NCBI GenBank assembly: GCA_963920705.1
Contig: OY987226.1
Coordinates: 3,598,501-3,662,500, forward strand
Origin: Odiellus spinosus
Taxonomy: Eukaryota > Arthropoda > Arachnida > Opiliones > Phalangiidae
Length of the DNA stretch: 64,000 nt
Direction: 5' to 3'
Positions 34,701 to 46,230 of this stretch are shown here, piece by piece. The notes beneath the pieces are model-generated. The model made no database searches. It was not told the DNA's origin and saw only the letters and a program-made list of their open reading frames with translations. The translations under genes were made by a program, and so were the position numbers. Within the stretch, counting starts at the first letter, position 1, and each line of letters opens with the position of its first letter.

Positions 34701-37700
34701 GATATCCAGTATCATCTGTTATTCGTATATTTTCAGATTTTTTATTTTCGGATAAATTTGTAACTAAAAAATTAAATTAGTATATTCGTATAATTATTAA
34801 ATATATTATCCGCTCGGATAAAAAAATTCTAAATTTATTTTCGTGAAAAATAACGAATAAAAAGATGATTTAAAATCTTGTCGTTTTATTTATATATTCT
34901 TCGAATTAAAAGTCAATTTAAAATGTTTTATATTTTAGACTAATTCTGGAAGTACGTGAATTTTTTTATCCATCGTTATACGTTTGAATACGAGTAATTT
35001 GTAGATAGATAAAGCGGCGAAGGCTTATCTTTGGGTAAACCTTTTAACAATTATACGAATATACAAAATTAATTTTTTAGTTCCAAACAATTTATCCGAA
35101 AATAAAATATCTGGAAATATACGAATAACGGAAGATAATGGATATCCGATTCCGAGCTCTATGTATTATGGTCTTATATTGATGAATTATAATTAATCAA
35201 AACTAAAATATTAAGAATAATATTTGCTAAGAAAGGTTTAAACAAAAATTGCAGTAATAACTTTAAAATTAACTTTTTACTCGATTATTTCCATTAACTA
35301 AATCATATATTTAAAATTCCAATACTTAATTATAGAAATTTATGTAAGGTGTAAAAGTAAACGTTTACAACTATAATTATGGTGTCTTCAAGCAAGGAGG
35401 ATCAGAGAAGGAGAGGAAATGTGGGGACGGCGCGGTTCCTACTGCGTCGGCCTAAACTCCCACTCTGGGAGAACGGGGGTAGAGACGTTTCGTGGTAAAA
35501 TGTTGTCGCGTGGGTAAAACGAATCCTTTATGAGACGCGCTAGCTAGCGACCACGTGACAACAGTTTACCTCGAGAATTTCCTATCCCCCCTTTCCACCC
35601 AAGTGGGAGGTTGGCTCTTCTCTCTCTAACTCAACGCAGCCCCACATTTCCTCTCCTTCTCTGATCCTCCTTGCTTCAAGTAAAACAGCTACGTTTCTAA
35701 ATAACGACCTTAGAATGACACAGAAAATTTTTCATATATATTTTAAATTGCTAGTCATTTTATGGATAAACATTAAAAAGTAATTTCCTTAAAATTCTAC
35801 TCATATTTAGTTAAAAAAAATAAAAAAAAAAAAACATAAAAAAATTCAAGTTAAACGACCATATCAAGCATCAAGATTACGCGATTACGTTACCGTAATC
35901 TTCCGCGTAAGATAATAAATGAGAAAAATGGGGTTAATAGTGTATTATTTATTTTTTAAAGCTTTCCCCTCTTAAATATAGTTAGAAATGTATAATTTTT
36001 GCGAATAACTTTCCTCTGTTTCTTGATTAAATTATTTAACCTTGAATTATCAGATAAAAGAAACGGAAGCGAAGTAATAAATATACTAAAGGATTAAATT
36101 TCCTGTTTGGATTAAACTTTAATACAAATATTTTGATGTTCCCATTTACACAAAAGATTATTTTATTAAATACTAGTTCCAGAAGCCGATGAAACCCTCC
36201 TTTGAAGTTCCGGGTCTTGTCTACCCCTCTCTGTATGGGTTAGTTTCAAAAAGCGCGATTCGTACGCATCCTAACGGTAGATATTTTCGGAGCGGGAGTT
36301 CGTCGAGCGAATATCTCTAGCAGCCTTGGAGTTCGTCAACCAAACGTCGTCGTTTGTGGAGAGAGAGAATTTCCAATTTTCCGTAGACAGGGGGTACGAA
36401 GTAGGACCCCTCCGATCTCGTAAAATTGAGAATTTTACCCATACAGAGAGGAGCGCTTTATCGAACATTAGAGTAGTAGACTTCAAAGGAGGGTTTCATC
36501 TACTTCTGCTAGTTCGTATAGTTTAGTTTAAGACTAGATATATTGAAACTAGCTATTTACAGGGTTGCCACAGTTTTTTTCAGATTCAAATCCTTGACTT
36601 TTCCAGGTTTTTCCCTGACCTTCTCCAACGATTTACCCTGACCGTTTCAGCTAATACTACCCAATTCTTAACCTTTTATATTTTATGTTATTTTGCAATT
36701 GCATTCGCCAAACTTCTTGCACACGTATCTTTGTTCTAATCTATACAACTGACACGGTCCGCTGAGAATCTTTTCCGCAGATAATGATTGGAATTTCCTG
36801 GGTTCTTGAAAGATCATTAAATTCCCCGAGTTTTCCCTGACTTTTCAGTGTTTTTCCTGTTTTCCCTGACCTGTGGCAACCTGCATGACGGACCTTTACG
36901 TCATATAATACTGAGTGACGATTTTGCGTGAACCAGAGTGGATTGTACCGGTTATTTACATTTCTAATTCTCATTTTAACCAATTACAATCAAAATATAA
37001 TGAAAAGTGATTCATTATGCTCTTTTTATATTTTTTTGGCTGTCTAGTCGTGGATGCTTCTGGTAAACCACTGACCGGTGGCACTCTAAGCGGCATCACA
37101 TCATCTCTGGGAAGCTACAACCAGTGTCTGGATGTGGTCATCCCACCGAGTGGTAACGCGGATTCTAAGCCTACAACTGGACAGTACTGCGTCATACGAA
37201 TAAGACCACCACTTCCGCCGAGACCCAAATTAATCGATTTACAGAAAGATTTATTCCCGCACATCAACGCCACATTTAAAACTGAGGTTGTTTTAATTGG
37301 ATAAGTCTAATTACATTAAATTAACTATTAGTAAGGGTTTAAATGAAATACAAACCCCCCTTTTTAAGAATTTAACGTCACTGGAAATGAGGGTTTTTAA
37401 CTATCTTACGAAATAAGGACGAATAACAAAATTAGGAGCTCTTAAAGGGAGAATGCAACCTAATTACAAGTGATTTTTTATCGATTCCTTATCGTTTAAA
37501 TAGGCCTAATCCACCGATAAAAAGTTTACAATGCAAATATTAAAATATAAATAAATTTAAAACTTACCCTGAAAATAGGCTTAGCGGGATTCATGGAGAT
37601 CCTGAATCGCGCCGATTCTGTATCGTTTAAATAGGCCTAATCCACCGATGAAAAGTTTACAATACAAATATTAAACTAGAAATAAATTTAAAACTTACCC

Positions 37701-40700
37701 TGTAAATAGGCTTAGCGAGATTCCGTGTAAGGTCTAGCGACCAATGAGCAAAGGCCCGTCCTTCACGCGAGATCTCCACGAGACTTACGTCGCGCGCGAT
37801 TGGTCGCTAGACCTTACACGCGAGGAAACAGGACCTCCATGAATCCCACTAAGCCTATTTTCAGGGTAAGTTTTAAATTTATTTCTAGTTTAATATTGGT
37901 TTGTAAATTTTTTAAATAGTGGATTAGGCCTATTTAAACAATAAGGAATCGATAAAAAATCACTTGTTGTTAGGTTGCATCCTCCCTTTAAGCGCCCTTT
38001 AAGGGAAATCGGTGAGGGCAAAAGTATCGCGTGGTAGTTACTATTTTTGTCCGCACTGTTTGCCGTTAGAGGAAGCTTACGAACGCCAGGTTATGTCATT
38101 AATCTTTATCTAGTATTAGCTTGAAATAATCCGGTACTGAATATTTTTTTGTGGTAGAAACTATAATAAAAATTGCTTGATTTTCGGCTTCATCATACCT
38201 TTAATGTTTATTGTTTTTTGGTTGCGCAGGTTATGAACATGATGAAGATGTATTTATACACCTCGTATGACATCCCATTCAAATTAGGCTTGTGTGTACC
38301 ATCGTCATGTTCCAAAGACGATGTCCTTCAATTAATAAGCCCAAGTAACTTAACGTTAATCTTCATCGAGTAGTCAAGGGCGGTTAAGAATGGAATTAGA
38401 ATAAAGGTGTTTTTTATACTCAAAATATTGGACGATGCTTTCAAGAATGGTTTCTCGAAAAGTAAAACACCATATTCCAATTCCATTCTTAAAGGCCAAG
38501 GGTTTCCTTCTGCCTATCACCTGAATGTTTCACTGGAAATGGGCTAACCTTCTGAGCTTCCCAAAGTTGTGTAGCGAGGCAAGAAAAAGCATGGAGGGCG
38601 ACTTTGTTTACAGGGTGACAGGCAGAAGTAATCCTAGGCCTTTAAAGTTGAAAAGTTTCTCAAGAACACTTTAACCGAACATGGCGATTTAATAATATGA
38701 TAAAACTAAAAATATAATCCATATGATTTCGAGAAATAATGGTACAGCCTCACTTTAAATAAAGAAAGTCTAAATAATTTTCTATATTTAAGTTGTTAAA
38801 GATATGGGACTGATTGGCGATGTGGAAACGTGCGAAGTCAAAGAAGAATTCGCCATGGATCAAGTTCAACTTGCAATAATGTAATTGTCCCGTGGCTCTC
38901 ACCTATGACTATTAAAAATGGACTGTAATCTCAATGCGTGAGAAAAATCAAAAACGGACGTGTTTAACGTCGTCTATCGTTAAAGAGTGCAGACTAAATT
39001 AGTAACTAACACAACCTCGTGTTTCTATCAGAGCAAGAATCCATTCAGGTTCCATAAGAATATGGGAGCATAGCTTTAGCCTCTGGTACCATCCTCCCAA
39101 ACTTTGTAACAAAAGTTCGTCCGCAATTTTCGCAACATTTGTACGCTTAGATCTTTTTTCGGTCGGCTCCATTTTTATTACTCAAAATATTATGTCAAGG
39201 TCGTTAGTGGCGCCGGTTAATAATAGATATCAGGAGCGATTTACTTGAAAAATCGATTCGAAGCGGACGAACTTTTGCTACAAAGTTTGGGAGGATGGTT
39301 ATTGAATCGCGGCCCTCCCATATTCTTATGGAATCTGAATGGATTCTTGATCAGAGATAATAATCTAAGTAAAACATCATGACTGCAATGAGCCAAGGCT
39401 TAAGGAAAATATAATAAGGAATTATAAGGGAGATCTAACTCCATGGTAGATTTTAAAATCCATTTACGAATGAATATTGAAACTGCGGAGACAGTTTAAA
39501 TAAAAAAATCAAGTAAATATTTGATTTATAAACGTTTTTTTCGCGTTATTGAGATAAAGGTCCATTTTAATTATTCCTGGCTCACACCAGGAAATTAAAT
39601 GTAATCCGTAAGGTGCATTTTTTTATTCATTTAGAGTGGTATTTATATTAATTGCGCTGCTCAACGTATTCGCTACGATAACGTACGAAATCATCCAAGT
39701 CCTCAATAGACGAAAGACGCCAAATACGAGTAAATATGGCTACCGTTAAGTCGATATCGGATTACTTAAAATATCAAATGTTTTCCATTTCCATAGGTCT
39801 ATTACAAGAAGTCATTGAATGCTTCTCTTTACGTCTCAATTTCGAGAAACTCGTTAGCACCAGGGATAGTGCCAAAGGAACTTTGGATTGCTTGAACGGC
39901 ATTAGATACATATCGGCCACGTGGGTCGTTTTGGGACACGCCTACCTTCTTAACGAACATAATCTTTACTGTAAGTAGCTAATAATCGCAAAAAAAAATG
40001 CCTTTTAAAATTTGTACATCTACAAGTGGCATTTTACTGGCGATTTATCCCAATTTTTAATAAATGAGGTAAATAATATACGAACTAAAACTTAAATTTC
40101 AGCGGAAGGCCTCAATTTTGAGGGCATTATTACAAACTTTGCTTTCCAAGTACTTGGAAGCTCGTTTCTATCGGTCGATTCATTCATCTTAATAACGTAA
40201 GATTACAAATTTAATTTTAATATTTAATAATATTAAGTGTTTTGATGTATTGTAAATAATTTCTTATAATAGAGCCATTCTGGTGTCTTATTCTCTGGTG
40301 AAACAATTCGACTCTCAGAAAAGTTTTTCTCCGGTCATAACCATCATTCGAAGAATAATAAGGTAATATATCTTAACGTGATTATCGTCTGCATTAGCGC
40401 GTGTTTATACCATCATTGTAGCAGCCTAAATCGACCCAACTTAAATTAAAATCTTCAATTAACTCAAACATCTATATACGCCGCTGCTTTCGTGAAAGTA
40501 CTTGAAGGAATACTAGACTCTGTAGTCTTCATATAGTAAATTAATCATGAAGGTATTAAATTATCGTGTTTATTAATTCAAGCCCGTAACGAGAAATGTT
40601 GATCGGAGGAGGATTAGCTTTCTTTTATTTAAGATGGGATCAGAAGCCGATGAAACCCTCCTTTGAAGTCTATTACTCCCGGGTCTTGTCTACCCCTCTC

Positions 40701-43700
40701 TGTATGGGTTAGTTTCAAAAAGCGCGATTCGTACGCCTCCTAACGGTAGATATTTTCGGAGCGGGAGTTCGTCGAGCGAATATCTCTAGCAGCCTTGGAG
40801 TTCAACAAAAAAACGTCGTCGTTTGTGGAGAGAGAGAATTTCCAATTTTCCGTAGACAGGGGGGTATGAAGTAGGACCCCTCCGATCTCGTAAAATTGGG
40901 AAATTTAACCAATCAAGAAAGGAGCGCTATATCGAACATTAGAGTAGTAGACTTCAAAGGTGGATTTCATCGGTTTCTGATGGGATTTATTTTAGTGGGG
41001 TATTGCCAATTAGGCTTAGCGCAAACTTATTTTGCAAATTCTTGGAACCTTTTTCTTCCTAATTTCGTTCGTTTTGTTTCACAAAAATCAGTAAAAATTA
41101 GCATTTAAAACGAATATTCCACGCGTACTTCTACATTTTTTCGTTTAAATATTTTCACTACACAAGACTTCTACCTTGCGAAATTCTGCTAATGGGCGTT
41201 GTTATCATACTACCCTTATTTGGATCGGGACCATTCTTCAAAGATTCAATGGAGGACCAAGCCAACAATTGCAGACGAAATTGGTGGTACAACGTACTAT
41301 TTATAAGTAATTTTCTGCCTATGAATCTAACGGTAAGATTTACTAACGCCAGAGGTATATAATAACCCCCTTCGGGGGGGGGGGAAGTATGAAAGGTAGG
41401 CAAAATCGACGAACAACAAGTGCCCGACGTAAATCGCGGCGGATCGACACACCGCTTTACTCCCAAAAAATAGTTACACCATTTTGAACCTCACAAAATT
41501 TTCCCTACGCACACTTCCGGAACTCGCGAGCTGAAGTCAATCTTCGACTCCATTTTAACAGACAGCCTGACTCCCGAGACAGGAAGTTCTAAACACAAAT
41601 CGAGCCGTCTTGTTTATACAAAGACCATTTACTAGAGTAGCGACATTGAGAAGTCCAGCGCGAGCTAGTGGCCTAGATAGTCAGCAGCGGGCTCTTGTTG
41701 TTCGTGGTTTTTAGCATTGGTAGTATAGGGGCTTTCATACTTCCCCCCGAAGGGGGTTATTATATACCTCTGCTAACGCGTACTTTTAACGCTTCTATAT
41801 AATAATTATTTTATAAAATAATTTCTAGTGTCTTCCACACACCTGGTACTTGGCAACAGATGTACAACTATTCCTTTTAGGCATCATTTACTTCCTAATT
41901 CTTTTCAGGTACTGTATATAGCTTACGCAAATTGGAAGACAAACGAACTAATTTGATTGGATGGGACTAAATTTATAGAATATTCGTTTTGGAAAGTAAA
42001 ATCTACATTTTAGAGCCAGGAGTATTAATAATTATATTAGTCCAAGGCTTTCAATGACCAGGGGTAATTATATGACATTATAAATTAACTTGTTAGAGCG
42101 ACATCTTCTTCGAATATTGCTAATTACGTCACGAAATCACGTGGCGTTAAGGTTATACAGGGCAATTATTTCCGTTTTCATAAAACGCTAGGGGTCAGAG
42201 GGCTCATAAGTCCCTCGGGAGAGACCCGACCTTGAGAGCTGACAGCTGGATATAGAAAAATAAGCTTAAGAAATGCTCGGTGCTCACAAGTGCTATGAGC
42301 TTTACAAGTTTTGACGTAGCTGATGACGTCGACGGCAACATTGCCTAAGTAGGCTCCTCCTCTTTTATGATAGCAACTATTCGTTCAAGCAAGAATCCAT
42401 TCAGGTTCCATAAGAATATGGGAGCATAGCTTTAGCCTCTGGTACCATCCTCCCAAACTTTGTAACAAAAGTTCGTCCGCAATTTTCGCAACATTTGTAC
42501 GCTTAGATCTTTTTTCGGTCGGCTCCATTTTTATTGCCCAAAATATTATGTCAAGGTCGTTAGTGGCGCGGGTTAATAATAGATGTCAGGAGCGATTTAC
42601 TTGAAAAATCGAGTCGAAGCGGACGAACTTTTGCTACAAAGTTTGGGAGGATGGTTATTGAATCGCGGCCCTCCCATATTCTTATGGAACCTGAATGAAT
42701 TCTTGGTTCAAGAGTATGAACCCTACCTCTTGATTTGCCAAAGAAAACAAATTCTCAATTTTAACTTAATAAATAGGCTTAGCTACGATAAATTATGAGA
42801 CTAAAATTTTGTGTTAAACAAAACTATAAAACTGTTCACAAGTAAATCATGTGACCTGTCTAAAAACTCATTTTGAAATCAAATGTTAGGAGCGTTCCGT
42901 TTTCAGCTCAAATAGTGGCATTTTAAATCAATAACGCTTGTAAATGTTTGATTATTTCAGAAACAAAACTCTAGGTAAAATATTCCTATTGGTCATATTG
43001 ATCTCTTCTATGGCGTATAGTGGTATCCTAACCTATCAGATGGACCACCCTCCGACATTTTTACTGCGACATCTCGACACAAGGTAAAGAGGTCAAATAT
43101 ACTATTATACAACCTAATGATAGTAGCCCAGATTTTAACCTTTCCCCCTGGATGATAGCCAAACACTGCAGTTAATTAAGCCAAAATAGGCCGTCTTACA
43201 AGTTAGTTTAGAGCGATTGCAGAAGCCGATGAAACCCTCCTTTGAAGTCAATTACTTCCTGGTCACGTCTACCCCTCTCTGTATGGGTTAGTTTCAAAAA
43301 GCGCGATTCGTACGCCTCCTAACGGTAGATATTTTCGGAGCGGGAGTTCGTCGAGCGAATATCTCTAGCAGCCTCGAAGTTGGTCAAAAAAACGTCGTCG
43401 TTTGTGGAGAGAGAGAATTTCCAATTTTCCGTAGACAGGGGGGTATGAAGTAGGACCCCTCCGATCTCGTAAAATTGGGAATTTTACCAATACAGAGAGG
43501 AGCGCTATATGGAACATTAGAGTAGTAGACTTCAAAGGAGGGTTTCATCGGCTTCTGGCGATTGCAATAACCAAACGCAAAATTTTGCGACGCCCAGATG
43601 AAACTAAATATCGGTTTGATTCTACCGTTTAAAATCGATTTGAATACGCTATAGTGCGAACGTAACTTGCGTATATAGAGCAATCATTGTGTGGCTTTCA

Positions 43701-46230
43701 GTTTCTTCATATCCTACGAATTAGTTTGCCTGTACGCTAAATTAAGTAATTTTAATGCGCTTTCAGGTTTATGTTGAGATACACGAAAATGTCGTATATT
43801 CTAGCTCACGTTCACATGGGAGTTTACGCCATTGGATTATACCTCGGGACATTCTTAGCCCGAAATCCCAAAATTAAGCTTTCTATGGTAAGTTAAAATT
43901 TTATTTTGAACTTTTCAGAAGACGAGATATTCTTTTTTTTTACGCAAATTTTATCGACCATGGGGATTAACGTATAATATTATTAAATAAATTAACGAGA
44001 TCTACTTCTGAATTGCTTTCGGAGTAATATTTAGTCCCTTTTCAATCCATTTTTAAAATAATTGAAAATAGACTGTAGTATCAAATTCTCAATTAATTTT
44101 GAAGTAATTAATTTCATAATATTATAAGACATATCCTTAGATAGAAAATATGGTAAATACCCCGCAATAAACTAACGTAATAATTTTAACTAGCGGTGTA
44201 ATTTAACCACATAAAGCAATTCACCCAAAAACGGACCAATCAGCAATTTTTAGAACAACCTTCTGTCCAATTAGACCAATATTGTCGAATGTGAATATTA
44301 ACCTTTTCCTAACGGCCATGTACTATGTTTATGGGGGCTGTCATTGAAAATGGACTTTATACAGGCGGCAAACATGTTTATCTATAACATCTTGCAGTTT
44401 ACTGGACTAATCGGATATCATCTTGTTTAACTGCCGTAAATGTTCTCTATATAACTGTAATATCCTGAGATAAGGCAGTGTAGTATAAGTACTTGCAAGG
44501 GGGGGGGGGGGGGGTCCATTCCGACAATGGTATACAAACTTAAAACATCTTTGGTTAGGCCTTTATCGCGTCCAATTTTATATTTTTAGTGGACGGCTGT
44601 GATAGGATGGCTAGTGGCAATACCATCGGCTCTCACCGTTGTCTACGGGGTCTACCCTTGGAATAATGGGAAGCCATTTAGCCCGATCGAAGCCATAATC
44701 TTTTCCGCCTCGCAGAGGACAGTATGGGGGGCAAGTTTGGCTTGGGTTGTTTTGGCTTGCTTCGCCGGCAAAGGAGGTAATTTATTTAATTAATTTAATC
44801 GTAATTTAGAGAGAATTACTTCATTTAGAAGGTTTTTAACCATCCTTATATTCCCCAATTTAAGTCATCATGACAAGAATAATAAAAACTTGTTTAGAAT
44901 ACAGACGCCTCCCGAAGTACATAATTTAAATGAAAGTCGTCATTGGCTTTGCCATATCGATGGTGCCTAAATACCCGGTCATTTAATTTGTTCTAAATTG
45001 GAATAGTCGCGAACTAACCACACCTTTGCGGGTCTAAATCGATCTCTACAGATCTATTGCTAAAAGAGCCACTCATATTCGACGCTGTTATATAATTTAT
45101 GTCAATTAATAATTTCTTTTAGGTGTTATCGCGTCGTTTCTCTCGTGGCCAGCATTCCAACCCCTTGTGCGGGTGTCATATCTACTGTACCTGGTTCATT
45201 TTCCCTTACTCACGTTCACCAATCATAATAAACATGGAATGATCATAATAAACCATCAATATTTCGTAAGTTTTATCATTTTCTTGACGTCACTTTTAAG
45301 TTCGTGACATATTTCACAAAAGTAATTAACGACAAATATAGTAACGATATCAGCAAAGAGAAACGCTGCCGTCATAGATAACCAAGCTCTTTTCCCAGAG
45401 ATTTCGAGCCAGGTAAGGCGTAAATTCTTCGGTAGATATTTAAATATTTAAGTCGACTTAATTAGACGATTGAGTACCTCAAATTTATCGGTTCCGGTAC
45501 ACTAGAATTTAGGTGGTATACTTTACTTGATGTTATAATTACTTTTGTTAAATATGTTGATATACCTCCACCATTATTACCAGTGGAACTGAGGTCCATT
45601 CCCCCAAGTAATAGTTTTGGGCCCCCAAAAATTATTAAATGAGAGTCAAAGGGCAACGAAGCTAAAACCAAGGAGGATCAGAGAAGGAGAGGAAATGTGG
45701 GGACGGCGCGGTTCCTACTGCGTCGGCCTAAACTCCCACTCTGGGAGAACGGGGGTAGAGACGTTTCGTGGTAAAATGTTGTCGCGTGGGTAAAACGAAT
45801 CCTTTATGAGACGCGCTAGCTAGCGACCACGTGACAACAGTTTACCTCGAGAATTTCCTATCCCCCCTTTCCACCCGAGTGGGAGGTTGGCTCTTCTCTC
45901 TCTAACTCAACGCAGCCCCACATTTCCTCTCCTTCTCTGATCCTCCTTGCTAAAACCCTACATTGATTAAACTAATTACAATTTCCTTTTTAGGTATACA
46001 ACTTTTTCGGGGCGTTATGTTGCAGTCATATCGCTGCCGCGCTGATAAGAGTTTTATTCGAATCACCCGTCGTTCAATTGGAAGCCATGTTCTTTGCTCG
46101 ACTTAATAAGAAGACTACAAGTAAACCAGCAGTGACAAACGTTCTAGTAGTTTCGGAAAAAGTGTCTAATAGTGGAGACTTATTGGAATCGGAGAAAAAT
46201 CAGGGTCAATTAGATTTTATAAAGTGTTGA
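31765..46230 (+). CDS. NRF4: NRF-6-like transmembrane acyltransferase, 15 exons, 751 aa
   Basis: Exons: 31765-32068, 37048-37286, 38230-38344, 38793-38880, 39635-39729, 39797-39970, 40103-40196, 40273-40362, 41167-41332, 41829-41908, 42961-43083, 43767-43887, 44590-44776, 45123-45265, 45994-46230; 2256 nt with phases identical to NRF3. Architecture is as in NRF3: signal peptide, six-cysteine NRF domain, acyltransferase-3 domain with R-x10-H in GIRYISATWVVLGHAY and about eleven helices. Exons 4 and 5 are nearly identical to NRF3. The first 17 residues of exon 3 differ at ten positions, although the next twenty are identical. Intron 1 has grown to 5 kb (145 bp in NRF3) by repeat insertion; introns 9 and 14 carry MITE insertions whose empty sites survive in NRF3. 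It is an apparently intact tandem duplicate. Confidence 0.9.
32438..32854 (+). mobile_element. MITE-B copy 3 (NRF4 intron 1)
   Basis: 417 bp, exact 7-bp duplication ATATTTT. It interrupts a MITE-P-related sequence: the flanks join into the same order seen uninterrupted at 53220-53400. Confidence 0.92.
33549..33767. mobile_element. MITE-P-related copy (NRF4 intron 1)
   Basis: Starts TTTAAAGTCAGGCTGTCA-like and continues with blocks that are the reverse complement of 53200-53426 (for example GAAAGATCGTTAAAAAACGA). It is interrupted at 33768 by MITE-A copy 11. Confidence 0.55.
33768..34105 (+). mobile_element. MITE-A copy 11 (NRF4 intron 1)
   Basis: 338 bp, 7-bp duplication ATATTGT. Confidence 0.92.
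34686..35161. mobile_element. MITE-K copy 1 (NRF4 intron 1)
   Basis: About 476 bp; right end GGATATCCGATTCCGAGCTC, left end a weaker mirror of it. The interior has GATAAAGCGGCGAAGGCTTA and CTGTTATTCGTATATTTTCA, shared with 51312-51841 in the reverse order. No obvious target duplication beyond TA. Confidence 0.7.
35393..35673 (-). mobile_element. MITE-C copy 2 (NRF4 intron 1)
   Basis: 281 bp, ends CAAGGAGGATCAG / CTGATCCTCCTTG, 7-bp duplication CTTCAAG. Confidence 0.93.
36180..36508 (-). mobile_element. MITE-A copy 12 (NRF4 intron 1)
   Basis: 329 bp, 7-bp duplication CTAGTTC. About ten bases are missing next to one terminal repeat. The left end is CCGATG type, the right end TAGATG type. Confidence 0.92.
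36560..36883. mobile_element. MITE-H copy (NRF4 intron 1)
   Basis: Ends CAGGGTTGCCACAG / CTGTGGCAACCTG, interior with repeated TTCCCTGACTTTT-type blocks and CTGACACGGTCCGCTGAGAA. No clear duplication is left. Confidence 0.75.
37442..37991. mobile_element. MITE-E copy 4 (NRF4 intron 2), internally duplicated
   Basis: TTAA-flanked as in other copies but about 105 bp longer, because roughly 37481-37610 is repeated at 37615-37730 (TCGTTTAAATAGGCCTAATC occurs twice in the left arm). Confidence 0.85.
38050..38105. mobile_element. MITE-J end fragment (NRF4 intron 2)
   Basis: CTGTTTGCCGTTAGAGGAAG followed by GAACGCCAGGTTATG, one end only. Confidence 0.5.
38489..38645. mobile_element. MITE-L copy 1 (NRF4 intron 3)
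   Basis: 157 bp TTAA to TTAA; inverted arms AAAGGCCAAGGGTTTCCTTC / GAAGTAATCCTAGGCCTTT and CTTCTGCCTATCACC / GGTGACAGGCAGAAG. NRF3 lacks it at this intron position. Confidence 0.8.
39034..39349 (-). mobile_element. MITE-D copy 2 (NRF4 intron 4)
   Basis: 316 bp, 7-bp duplication ATCAGAG, same CAAGAATCC ends as copy 1. NRF3 intron 4 has no such element. Confidence 0.92.
40641..40979 (-). mobile_element. MITE-A copy 13 (NRF4 intron 8)
   Basis: 339 bp, 7-bp duplication ATGGGAT. The right terminal repeat has several substitutions (GGTGGATTTCATCGGTTTCTG), more than most copies. Confidence 0.9.
41350..41772 (-). mobile_element. MITE-B copy 4 (NRF4 intron 9)
   Basis: 423 bp, 7-bp duplication CTAACGC. 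The NRF3 intron retains the empty site (ACTAACGCGTAC near 24038-24049), showing that this is an insertion that occurred after the NRF3/NRF4 duplication. Confidence 0.95.
42390..42705 (-). mobile_element. MITE-D copy 3 (NRF4 intron 10)
   Basis: 316 bp, 7-bp duplication GTTCAAG, very similar to copy 2 in the same gene. Confidence 0.92.
43220..43557 (-). mobile_element. MITE-A copy 14 (NRF4 intron 11)
   Basis: 338 bp, 7-bp duplication GCGATTG. Downstream, 43610-43672 resembles the right end of MITE-I, so the insertion may be in an old MITE-I copy. Confidence 0.92.
44499..44514 (+). repeat. G16 tract in NRF4 intron 12
   Basis: Sixteen G followed by TCCATTCCGACAAT, about 75 bp before exon 13; the NRF3 counterpart has twelve. 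Confidence 0.9.
45669..45949 (-). mobile_element. MITE-C copy 3 (NRF4 intron 14)
   Basis: 281 bp, 7-bp duplication CTAAAAC. NRF3 intron 14 has the uninterrupted sequence (AACGAAGCTAAATCCCTACA near 29620), an empty site. Confidence 0.95.

Larger units (their letters stand above)
32069..37047 (+). other. NRF4 intron 1 (5 kb), a repeat-filled intron
   Basis: Contains two MITE-P-related copies in opposite orientation (about 32300-32990 and 33549-34110), MITE-B copy 3, MITE-A copies 11 and 12, MITE-K (34686-35161), MITE-C copy 2 and MITE-H (36560-36883). The stretches 32990-33540 and 35680-36170 are AT-rich with nothing recognizable. Confidence 0.65.
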
